A DNA stretch of 64,000 nt from Verticiella alkaliphila (lineage in GTDB: Bacteria > Pseudomonadota > Gammaproteobacteria > Burkholderiales > Burkholderiaceae_B): assembly GCF_018904615.1 (NCBI RefSeq), contig NZ_JADCNH010000013.1:1-64000 (forward strand), read 5' to 3'. The translations under genes were made by a program, and so were the position numbers. The first letter of the stretch is position 1; every line of letters starts with the position of its first letter. The notes beneath the pieces were generated by a model, which ran no database searches, was not told the origin of the DNA, and saw only the letters and a list, made by a program, of their open reading frames with translations. Below are positions 8,541 to 15,129 of this stretch, in pieces.

Positions 8541-8987
8541 TTATTGAAGTTGCTCGTCGTCAAGGATACGCGGCAGCGGCATGACCGCGATGCCGTCCTC
8601 GACCAGGGCCTGACGCTCGCTGGCGCTGGCGGTGCCACGAATGGGCCGGGCTGGCGCGTCACCTTCGTGGATGCGGCGCGCTTCGGTGGCGAAGGCCGCG
8701 CCGACGTTGTCGGTGCTGCGCACCCACTCGCGCAGCTGACGCAGCATCTCGGCCTGGCGCCCCGCATCGCCCGCGTCGGACGGGGCCGGCACGGTGGCCG
8801 GGGCACGGCTCGCACCCGACACGTTCAAGCGCGACGCAGACACCTGGCGCGTGACGGCCTTGCTGTCGCACACGGGACAGCACAACAGGCCGCGCTCACA
8901 TTGTCGATCGAATTCCTCGCGTGACGTGAACCAGCCCTCGAAGACGTGACCGGCGTCGCACGCCAGGTCGAATACTTTGAGCGCCAT
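8541..8987 (-). CDS. DUF1178 zinc-ribbon-like protein
   Basis: A 148-residue protein of the DUF1178 family, common in proteobacteria. Seen: an N-terminal metal-site pattern with Cys10, His14, Cys29 and the knuckle CCPVC at 36-40; a low-complexity Ala/Pro linker around 60-75; and a C-terminal part with VRSTDNVGAAFATEARRIHEG, which is the conserved family block. The ATG at 8987 begins the family-typical MALKVFDLAC. The role is unknown; it heads a short run with rlmB. Confidence 0.85.
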   Translation of the reverse strand: MALKVFDLACDAGHVFEGWFTSREEFDRQCERGLLCCPVCDSKAVTRQVSASRLNVSGASRAPATVPAPSDAGDAGRQAEMLRQLREWVRSTDNVGAAFATEARRIHEGDAPARPIRGTASASERQALVEDGIAVMPLPRILDDEQLQ

Positions 8988-9058
8988 GCCGGTAGTGTAA
9001 GCGATCGTGGCAAGGCCGGGCCATGTGGCCGAGGCGTTCGGCGCACCGTTGGGGCGCG

Positions 9059-9811
9059 CTAGGCGCCGCGCACGAGCCGTCCATCGCGCAGCGTGACGAC
9101 GGCCATGACGATCAGCACGGCAGCGAGCGGGACGGTGGCGCTGAACCCGACCTGCGAAAACCCGACGGCGCCCGTCACCCCGCCCAGGAAGAACATGCCC
9201 AGCAGACCCGCCAGCAAGAGCATGCGCCGCCGATCCGCGCGCACGGGGTCCTTGGTGCCGGCCGCATTCCAGTAGCACCACTTGCCCAGTTCGATGCCCA
9301 GGTCTGTCACCATGCCGGTGACGTGGGTGGTGCGAATCTCGGCGCGCGACAGCTTGGTGATCATCGCGTTCTGCAGTCCCATCACGAAGCACAGCAGCAA
9401 GGCCGTCGCCGGCACGCGCCACCAGGCATAGTCGCCAAGCTCGCGCCCCAGCAGCCCGAAGAGCAGCAGCAGCGCGGCCTCGAGCAAGAGTGGCGCCGCG
9501 CATTCGCTGCGCAGATGGCGGCGACGCGATGCGCGGATGAGGACGGCTGCCGTGGCCGCTCCGGCCAGGAACAACACCAATGCAGCCAAGCCGGCCAGCA
9601 CCAGCGCGATGTTGCCCAGCACGAGGTGGTCGGCCATGGCGGAGACGATGCCGGTCATGTGGGAGGTGTACTGGCCGATAGCGAGAAACCCGCCCGCGTT
9701 GATGGCACCCGCCACGAAGCACAGCACAAGACCGAGACGCCGGGTACCCAGCCAGGCGCCGGGCGAGCGAGCCCCAGGACCGTTGACGGAGGAGGAGCCG
9801 GCCAGGTGCAT
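9059..9811 (-). CDS. DUF1275 (YoaK-type) multi-pass membrane protein
   Basis: A 250-residue membrane protein with about six to seven hydrophobic segments and the DUF1275 signature (AGAINAGGFLAIGQYTSHMTG near the N-terminus, FVMGLQNAMITKLS and TTHVTGMVTDLG in the second half). The internal similarity of the two HMTG/HVTG segments suggests an inverted or direct repeat fold. A longer frame opens at 9931, but the extra 40 residues are Arg/Pro-rich and unlike the family, so ATG 9811 is preferred. The function is unknown. It lies downstream of the Nif11-like peptide gene on the same strand, 203 bases away. Confidence 0.8.
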   Translation of the reverse strand: MHLAGSSSVNGPGARSPGAWLGTRRLGLVLCFVAGAINAGGFLAIGQYTSHMTGIVSAMADHLVLGNIALVLAGLAALVLFLAGAATAAVLIRASRRRHLRSECAAPLLLEAALLLLFGLLGRELGDYAWWRVPATALLLCFVMGLQNAMITKLSRAEIRTTHVTGMVTDLGIELGKWCYWNAAGTKDPVRADRRRMLLLAGLLGMFFLGGVTGAVGFSQVGFSATVPLAAVLIVMAVVTLRDGRLVRGA

Positions 9812-10014
9812 GAGAGGACGCCGCGAAATCGCCAAGCTGCCATCATAGACCGGGGCGGTGGTCGGCTGGCCTCGCCGGCGTCGTACAGATCGATGACCTG
9901 GCCGAATGCACTCGGCTGTCGGCAACATCACGGATGCCTACGTCGACTGAATCGTCGGCCGGTCGCGCGAGATGCCGGGACAGCGCGCCCGGCGTGCCGA
10001 TGGTGGCACGGGCT

Positions 10015-10296
10015 TCAGTTCAGATCGTCAAACGGCGAGCGCGGATTGCGCGTCGGATTGTTGCCACCCGACGTGCCATCGAGTTCGTCGTCGTTCAGAA
10101 GACGGGTTCCGGCGGACGTGCGGACCAGTTGCGCGACGTCCGCCGCCGACACCGTCAGGCCCTGCGAGGCAGCGGCTTCGACCAGCAATCGCGCTGCCTG
10201 GGCTTCATCGGTGGCGCCACGCAACCGAGCCATCAAGTCAGGATCGTCGCGCATCAGGGTCGTCAAGGACTGCAGGGTGTCGGCGGAGAGCGGCAT
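10015..10296 (-). CDS. Nif11-type leader peptide / putative RiPP precursor
   Basis: A 93-residue protein resembling the Nif11-like leader peptide family. Seen: MPLSADTLQSL followed by RDDPDLMARLRGA and a helix-forming stretch QAARLLVEAAASQGL, then the leader terminus LLNDDELDGTSGG, which fits the LxDEELExxxGG double-glycine processing pattern. The residual 15 residues after GG (NNPTRNPRSPFDDLN) would be the core; they contain no Cys and little Ser/Thr, so lanthionine or thiazole chemistry on the core is unlikely. No modifying enzyme, C39 peptidase or dedicated exporter is visible within several kb. ATG 10296 has a weak GGAAA upstream. It may instead be a non-precursor protein with this domain. 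Confidence 0.65.
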   Translation of the reverse strand: MPLSADTLQSLTTLMRDDPDLMARLRGATDEAQAARLLVEAAASQGLTVSAADVAQLVRTSAGTRLLNDDELDGTSGGNNPTRNPRSPFDDLN

Positions 10297-10475
10297 GGCG
10301 GATTTCCGAATCGGACCCGGCGGATGCCAGGTGCCCGCGCACTGTAGCAACATCGACGCCGGGTAGCGATAGTCAAGGTGAGCCATGGACCTGGCGGCGC
10401 GTGCGTACAATCCGTGCGTGCGCCGGCGCTGGTCATCGTCATCTGCCGCCGGGTCTTTCCCACACTGGAGCCCTC
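10297..10475. promoter_or_regulatory. Divergent intergenic region
   Basis: This 179-base gap separates the Nif11-like gene (minus) from the 101-residue gene (plus) and should contain both promoters. No consensus sigma-70 promoter is evident by eye. Confidence 0.35.
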
Positions 10476-10781
10476 ATGGCCGACACCACGCCGGACCCCT
10501 TGTCCACGCTGACCGAAAAACAAGTCCAGGACGTCATCGCGGCGCAGACCAAGCCGCTCCTGATGCTCATGTCTGCCGTTCTAACGGCGACCGCATCGGA
10601 CAGCCCGCAAACGCTCACCAAGACCCGCAATGTGCTGATGTCGCTCGCCGTGGCCGCGCATCAGGAAGGCGGGGCCGAGAACATCCGCGCCGCTTCCGTG
10701 GCCATGGCCATGCTGGACATGGCCGAGCAGAACGTCGGCGCCACGGCAGACTTCGACGCCCCACCGCGCGACGAGCACTGA
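10476..10781 (+). CDS. Small hypothetical protein (101 residues)
   Basis: A 101-residue protein starting at an ATG preceded by GGAG at good spacing (cactggagccctc). It is predicted largely helical: a segment rich in Leu and Met (KPLLMLMSAVLTATA) is followed by amphipathic stretches, and the C-terminus is acidic. There is no signal peptide, no cysteine and no recognisable domain. It is divergent from the Nif11-like gene. An inverted repeat 14 bases after the stop could terminate it. I do not recognise its family. Confidence 0.65.
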   Translation: MADTTPDPLSTLTEKQVQDVIAAQTKPLLMLMSAVLTATASDSPQTLTKTRNVLMSLAVAAHQEGGAENIRAASVAMAMLDMAEQNVGATADFDAPPRDEH

Positions 10782-10795
10782 CGCCGGCCACGTGG

Positions 10796-10813
10796 ATGGC
10801 TCGTGAGAGCCAT
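10796..10813. terminator. Hairpin downstream of the 101-residue gene
   Basis: ATGGCTC-gtga-GAGCCAT is a perfect 7-bp stem with a 4-base loop, 14 bases after the stop at 10781. No T-run follows, so it may be an mRNA-end stabiliser or an operator instead of an intrinsic terminator. Confidence 0.4.
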
Positions 10814-10889
10814 AGGCAGACGATCAGGGCACGCCTACAGTGCAGACATGGGCTCGCGATTGGGCGAGCCGTCCCGAAGGAGTCCGATC

Positions 10890-11033
10890 ATGTCTGATCT
10901 GGTTGAAGTCACCACCCCGGAAGTCCTTGCCGACGATGCACTGGCCGCCCTTCATGGCGCCGGCTTTCTCGACGGCCTCTGGGAAGCACTGAGAGGTCCG
11001 GCGGAATTCTCGTACGTCCCTGGGGGAATTTGA
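10890..11033 (+). CDS. Putative 47-residue small peptide
   Basis: A short open frame preceded by a textbook ribosome binding site (gaaggagtccgatc before ATG). The peptide begins acidic (MSDLVEVTTPEVLADDALAA), then has LHGAG resembling a leader cleavage region and a hydrophobic, tryptophan-containing tail (FLDGLWEAL) ending in YVPGGI. A hairpin (ggctcgc-gattgg-gcgagcc, 10851-10870) lies in its leader and another (gcgcc-tgat-ggcgc, 11051-11064) after its stop. Together with the nearby Nif11-like gene this suggests a bacteriocin-like or signalling peptide, which is inference. Its size means chance occurrence is possible. Confidence 0.5.
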   Translation: MSDLVEVTTPEVLADDALAALHGAGFLDGLWEALRGPAEFSYVPGGI

Positions 11034-11050
11034 ATCGACGCGTCGGACTG

Positions 11051-11064
11051 GCGCCTGATGGCGC
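11051..11064. terminator. Hairpin after the 47-residue peptide gene
   Basis: gcgcc-tgat-ggcgc forms a compact GC-rich stem-loop, flanked by a further inverted pair GACGCG (11037) and CGCGTC (11062). It sits between convergent genes and could serve both strands; no T-run is present. Confidence 0.4.
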
Positions 11065-11065
11065 G

Positions 11066-11449
11066 TCAAGGAAGCGGCAGCGGTCCTAGCGTTGGCGCCG
11101 GCAGCGTCAACCCATGCTCGCGATAGCACGCCTCGACCTGGGCGTCGCCAAATGCCGTGACGGCTCGGCTGACCTGCTCCCGGTCGTCGAAACGGGGAGT
11201 TTGATACGCCATGCGGAACAGCTGACGCAGCGCCTGTGCGGCTTCTGCCCCCATGTCGGCTTCACCTCGGTCAATCCGTGCGAGCCAGGCGTCCAGTGAT
11301 TTCCCGCCGGTCTGGCGCTCCGCCATGTACATCGCCGCCGCGGCTCCGCGGAAATGGCACTCGCGCTGGGGTTCCGGCAGTGTGCTGGGGTCGAGCCCAT
11401 ACGCCGGGAGGGCGATGAGCGATGACAGGATCGCGACACGGTGAATCAT
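11066..11449 (-). CDS. Small secreted hypothetical protein
   Basis: A 127-residue protein with an N-terminal signal-peptide-like segment (MIHRVAILSSLIALPAYG, cleavage probably after the Ala/Gly region). The mature part contains two cysteines (ECHF near 31 and ACYREHG near 110) that could form a disulfide, and a helical middle (AWLARIDRGEADMG). The C-terminus is Pro/Leu-rich. It resembles many short periplasmic proteins of Burkholderiales of unknown role. Its ATG lies 111 bases from the tRNA-Leu gene, which is divergent. Confidence 0.65.
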   Translation of the reverse strand: MIHRVAILSSLIALPAYGLDPSTLPEPQRECHFRGAAAAMYMAERQTGGKSLDAWLARIDRGEADMGAEAAQALRQLFRMAYQTPRFDDREQVSRAVTAFGDAQVEACYREHGLTLPAPTLGPLPLP

Positions 11450-11529
11450 GCTGTGATGGCCTGAATTAGGACGTGAGCGGCGGCGGTGCCAAGGCGATGT
11501 CTGCTTCAGGCATCTCGCGTCAACCTTGG

Positions 11530-11535
11530 TAGAAT
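11530..11535 (+). promoter_or_regulatory. -10 element of the tRNA-Leu promoter
   Basis: TAGAAT lies 25 bases upstream of the first base of tRNA-Leu, a good match to TATAAT. The matching -35 is weak (caggca or ttcagg, depending on spacing). Confidence 0.5.
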
Positions 11536-11560
11536 CGCGGCCTGCGCTGCCAAGCCCTCC

Positions 11561-11645
11561 GCCCGAGTGGTGAAATCGGTAGACACAAGGGACTTAAAAT
11601 CCCTCGCCGCAAGGCGTGCCGGTTCGATTCCGGCCTCGGGCACCA
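11561..11645 (+). tRNA. tRNA-Leu (anticodon UAA)
   Basis: An 85-base class II tRNA. The acceptor arm GCCCGAG pairs with CTCGGGC; the anticodon loop cttaaaa gives UAA; an extended variable arm (tcgccgcaaggcg) follows, then the T-loop GGTTCGATTCC and encoded CCA at 11643-11645. It reads UUA and UUG leucine codons, which are rare in this GC-rich genome. The 203-residue hypothetical gene ends 6 bases after it on the opposite strand. Confidence 0.97.
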
Positions 11646-11651
11646 GAAAAA

Positions 11652-12263
11652 TCAACGATCAGCGGGAAGAAAGTGCAGGTCTTCGTCCGCGTGCATGAGC
11701 GCCACGGGCGGCCCGAAGGATTGCATGCCGATGATGGCATCGCGAAATGGGCGGTCAGGGTTCAACGCATCCAGTCGGCAGAACTCGGTGGCGATGGCAT
11801 CATAGGTGGGCTTGTCCGCCGCCTCCAGCCTGAGCCAGATGCTTCGGATGATCGGGTAGAAGCGTCGGTTTGCCGCCGCGCGTACAGACAACACCCAGAA
11901 CGGCATGCCTTCCGCGATGGCCGAGTAGACAATGTGAGCCGGCGAGTTGGGGTCAGATTGCTTGCGCATGTGTCCGGCGTCCAGGCCATTCTTGGCCCAT
12001 TTGTCGGACGCAGCGCTCAGGATATCGACCGTGCGGCTTGACAGCGGACTCGCGCCGTAAAGCACGTCCATGGCCGCTCGGTCGTCGTCGCTGCCTTTGG
12101 CCACCACGGTGGCATAGCGCGTGAACGCGATGTCTGCCCGGCAGTGCGCCAGTTCCACGGGCGACATGCGCTTCAAGCCCGCGTCGACCTTGTCGAAACG
12201 TGCGAGCTCCTGCGCTTCCCGCTTCTTCGCAGAAGGTCCGAACAATTTCCTGAGGAGTGTCAT
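11652..12263 (-). CDS. Hypothetical protein (203 residues)
   Basis: A 203-residue soluble protein with a basic N-terminus (MTLLRKLFGPSAKKREAQE), no signal peptide and no membrane segment. Notable stretches are LSSRTVDILSAASDKWAKNG and FYPIIRSIWLRLEAADKP; it looks mixed alpha-helical. I do not recognise a family. The ATG at 12263 has no clear ribosome binding site; an inverted repeat (GGGTAA...TTACCC, 12279-12300) lies just upstream and may be part of its promoter. It abuts tRNA-Leu and lies downstream of the MFS gene, 119 bases away, on the same strand. Confidence 0.6.
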   Translation of the reverse strand: MTLLRKLFGPSAKKREAQELARFDKVDAGLKRMSPVELAHCRADIAFTRYATVVAKGSDDDRAAMDVLYGASPLSSRTVDILSAASDKWAKNGLDAGHMRKQSDPNSPAHIVYSAIAEGMPFWVLSVRAAANRRFYPIIRSIWLRLEAADKPTYDAIATEFCRLDALNPDRPFRDAIIGMQSFGPPVALMHADEDLHFLPADR

Positions 12264-12278
12264 GGCAATGGCGCAGCT

Positions 12279-12300
12279 GGGTAAAACGCGTATGTTACCC
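12279..12300. promoter_or_regulatory. Inverted repeat upstream of the 203-residue gene
   Basis: GGGTAA-aacgcgtatg-TTACCC is a 6-bp perfect inverted repeat in an AT-enriched spot 16 bases before the start codon. It could be an operator; the regulator is unknown. Confidence 0.3.
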
Positions 12301-12382
12301 GTGCGCCTTGCCAGGCCGCGCAGCAGCACGCCGAGCGACACATGGCCAGGCGCAGCGCGTCCTGCTCGAGATGCACGCTCGA

Positions 12383-13606
12383 TCAGCCGACCTTGGGCGG
12401 CGCACTGGCCGCGCGCGCGGCCTGCGCGGCCAAGCCAAGCCGCCCGGACACGCACGCGAGCACACCCGCCACGGCCATGATGCCGACGAGCCCAATCGCG
12501 CTCTCGGTACGCCAGAGGCTCACGAGGAGGCCGATGAAGGTGCCGCAGAGGAACTGCAGCGTGCCCAGCATGGCGGACGCTGCGCCCAACCGGCCACCCT
12601 GGCCTGACAGCGCCAGCGCGGCACTGTTGGGGCCGATGAAGCCTTGTGCAGCCATGAAACTTGCCAGAAAGACGATCAGGATCGGCAGCGTCATGAGGCC
12701 GGTCACCGCCAGCAGAAGACCCAGGATGCCGATGGCAGGCATCACCCACAAGGCCACGCGCACGATGCGACTCGGGTGGCGCCCGGCCAGCAGCCGGGCA
12801 TTGACCTGGGCCGCGAGCGTCATCGCCAAAGCGTTCACCGCGAAAAGGCCACTGAAGGTGGTGGGCGTGACGCCATACACCTCGATCAACACGTGGGGCG
12901 AGCCGGTCACGTAGGCAAAGAGCCCGCCCATGCCCAGGCCGCCCGCGAGCGCCATGCACAGAAAGCCCTTGTCGCGCAGCAGGTCGCGGTAGGTGCGCAG
13001 CATGCCGAGCGGACTCGCGCGCACGCGGCGTTCGACAGGCAAGGTCTCGCGCATGCCGAAGAGCACGGCCAGGAACAACGCCGTGCCAGCGAACGCGAGG
13101 ATGGCGAAGGTGGCGCGCCAAGTGGCGATGGTAAGGATCTGCGCACCCAGGAACGGTGCGGCCATCGGGGCCACGCCGATGATCAGCATGAGCATGGACA
13201 TGGCGCGCGCGGCCTGCTGCGTGTCGTAGTGATCGCGGATCACGGCGCGCGGCACGACCATGCAGGCGCTGCCCCCCAGCGCCTGGATGAACCGCCAGAA
13301 CGTGAGTGACTCGATGGACTGGGCCATTGCGCACGCCGCGGAGGCCACCACGTACAGGGCAAGTCCCACGTACAGCGGCGGCTTGCGTCCCCAGCGATCC
13401 GTGGCCGGGCCGTAGACGAGCTGGCCGATCGCCATGCCGATGAGATACATCGCGAGCGTACGCTCCACCGCCCCGGATGCCGCACCGAGCGCCTGGGAGA
13501 TCGAAGGGAACGCCGGAAGGTACATGTCGATGGCGAGCGGGCCTGTCATCGTCAACAGGCCCATCAGGAGCAGCCATCCGCTCATTTTCGGTACAGCAGG
13601 AGACAT
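12383..13606 (-). CDS. MFS drug-resistance transporter, Bcr/CflA family
   Basis: A 407-residue major facilitator with about 12 hydrophobic segments. It carries the Bcr/CflA-type N-terminus (GPLAIDMYLPAFPSISQALG), the loop 2-3 motif QLVYGPATDRWGRKP and the motif C-like FIQALGGSACMVVPRAVIRD in helix 4-5, all features of drug:proton antiporters exporting bicyclomycin, chloramphenicol or similar compounds. The substrate cannot be told from sequence. ATG 13606 is used; M8 (13585) is an alternative. The gene is divergent from cfa. Confidence 0.88.
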   Translation of the reverse strand: MSPAVPKMSGWLLLMGLLTMTGPLAIDMYLPAFPSISQALGAASGAVERTLAMYLIGMAIGQLVYGPATDRWGRKPPLYVGLALYVVASAACAMAQSIESLTFWRFIQALGGSACMVVPRAVIRDHYDTQQAARAMSMLMLIIGVAPMAAPFLGAQILTIATWRATFAILAFAGTALFLAVLFGMRETLPVERRVRASPLGMLRTYRDLLRDKGFLCMALAGGLGMGGLFAYVTGSPHVLIEVYGVTPTTFSGLFAVNALAMTLAAQVNARLLAGRHPSRIVRVALWVMPAIGILGLLLAVTGLMTLPILIVFLASFMAAQGFIGPNSAALALSGQGGRLGAASAMLGTLQFLCGTFIGLLVSLWRTESAIGLVGIMAVAGVLACVSGRLGLAAQAARAASAPPKVG

Positions 13607-13657
13607 CCGAATTCCGTCAAGAGAGGGCAGTACGCAACACTGCCGAACGCCGAAGCT

Positions 13658-13686
13658 TTGAGGCTCCGGCCGAATTTATATACAGT
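13658..13686 (+). promoter_or_regulatory. Putative sigma-70 promoter of cfa
   Basis: TTGAGG (13658-13663) and TACAGT (13681-13686) are separated by exactly 17 bases in an AT-rich patch 45 bases before the cfa start. This is the best promoter-like pair in the gap. Confidence 0.5.
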
Positions 13687-13730
13687 ATGTGAAAAGGGTT
13701 TGTCGCACTTCGCTCGCAAGGGAGGAAATC

Positions 13731-15056
13731 GTGGTCAATCCAGTAGCATCGTCGGTAGGAAAGCGGCTTGAGGCGCTTCCGGTATCCACCAGAATCGTGC
13801 TGCCGGACGGCACCACGATAGGCCCCGACGATGCGCGGGTGGGCGTACGCGTGGTGGACACCCGTGTGCTGGCCCACTTGGCCGCGGGCAACATCGGCCT
13901 TCTGGCCGAAGACTACGTGGAAGGCCGTGTCGAGCTCGACGGCACAATGCGCGACCTGATGGCGGCAGCCGCCGCCCTCTTGCCAGGCTCGCCGCTGCAC
14001 GGTGCGCATGCGCACTGGCTCGCTTCGCTCTTCAAGCGGGGCGTTTCCATGGCGCGGCATACGATCGATCGCGATGCGCGCCAGATCGAATTTCACTACG
14101 ACCTCTCCGACGATTTCTACGCGTTGTGGCTGGACCCGCGCAGAGTGTACTCCTGCGCGTACTACCCCACCCCGGACGCGACACTGGCCCAGGCGCAGGA
14201 AGCCAAGCTCGACCACATCTGCCGCAAGCTGATGCTTGCCCCCGGCGAGCGCTTTCTCGACATCGGCGCGGGCTGGGGTGGCCTGCTTCTGTGGGCTGCC
14301 GAGCACTATGGCGTGGACGGCACCGGCATCACGCTCTCGCGTAACCAGCATGCCTACGTCACCAACCTCATCCAGGCCAAAGGTCTGTCCGGACGGGTGC
14401 GGGTGCTGCTGCAGGATTACCGCACCCTCGAGATCGCTCAGCCGTGGGACAAGATCGCCTCGGTCGGCATGTTCGAACACGTGGGGCGCGCGCGGCTCGA
14501 CAGCTACTTCGCGCGTGTGCGCAGCCTGCTGCGCCCGGGCGGGCTCGTCATGAACCATGGCATCACCGCGGGCGGCACGCGCAACACCCAGCTGGGCGCC
14601 GGCATGGGCGACTTCATCGAGAAATACATCTTCCCTGGTGGAGAGCTCGTCCACGTGGGCCAGGTGATGGAATCCGTCACGCATGGCGGGCTGGAAGCCG
14701 TGGACGTCGAGAATCTTCGCCCACACTACGCACGCACCCTCTGGGCGTGGAGCGACGGCCTGGAGGCCAATCTGGACGAAGCCCGGCGGATCCTTCCCGG
14801 CCCGGAGGGCGCCCGCGCCATCCGCGCCTATCGGCTCTACCTGGCGGGCTGTGCCCTGAGCTTCGAGCAGGGCTGGATCTCGCTGCACCAGGTGCTGTGT
14901 CAGCCCATGCCGAGCGGCCTCGGTGACGAACTCGACGCAAACCGGTCACAGACGTTCCCGTTTCGGCGCGACTACATGTATGCCCCGGCCCGCCCGGCTG
15001 ACGCCATCGCAACGCCGCAGGTGGACACCGCCTCGAACGACACGCTCGCGGCATGA
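13731..15056 (+). CDS. cfa: Cyclopropane-fatty-acyl-phospholipid synthase family methyltransferase
   Basis: A 441-residue SAM-dependent enzyme of the CFA synthase/mycolic acid cyclopropane synthase family, which adds a methylene bridge to unsaturated phospholipid acyl chains at the inner membrane. Seen: an N-terminal lipid-binding part, QIEFHYDLSDDFYALWLD, the SAM motif LDIGAGWGGLLLWAAEHYG, GITLSRNQHAYV and the catalytic-region YIFPGGEL. The start is GTG 13731 because GGGAGGAAA lies immediately upstream; a longer frame from 13689 lacks such a signal. At 441 residues it exceeds E. coli Cfa (382 residues). It stands alone, convergent with relA. Confidence 0.88.
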   Translation: MVNPVASSVGKRLEALPVSTRIVLPDGTTIGPDDARVGVRVVDTRVLAHLAAGNIGLLAEDYVEGRVELDGTMRDLMAAAAALLPGSPLHGAHAHWLASLFKRGVSMARHTIDRDARQIEFHYDLSDDFYALWLDPRRVYSCAYYPTPDATLAQAQEAKLDHICRKLMLAPGERFLDIGAGWGGLLLWAAEHYGVDGTGITLSRNQHAYVTNLIQAKGLSGRVRVLLQDYRTLEIAQPWDKIASVGMFEHVGRARLDSYFARVRSLLRPGGLVMNHGITAGGTRNTQLGAGMGDFIEKYIFPGGELVHVGQVMESVTHGGLEAVDVENLRPHYARTLWAWSDGLEANLDEARRILPGPEGARAIRAYRLYLAGCALSFEQGWISLHQVLCQPMPSGLGDELDANRSQTFPFRRDYMYAPARPADAIATPQVDTASNDTLAA

Positions 15057-15129
15057 CGCCAGGCTGCCAATGGCGGATGACACGCGGCCTCACGCCAGTG
15101 TCAGGCGCACGTGATTCCGTTCCCGCCGC

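Noticed and set aside
11561-11645. tRNA-Leu as an integration site of a mobile element
   Set aside because: There is no integrase gene nearby and no second copy of the tRNA 3' end was noticed in the window.
13666-13690. LexA-like sequence in the cfa promoter (ccgaatttatatacag)
   Set aside because: The right half resembles an SOS box (tatatacag), but the left CTGT half-site is lost (ccga), so it is probably just an AT-rich promoter.
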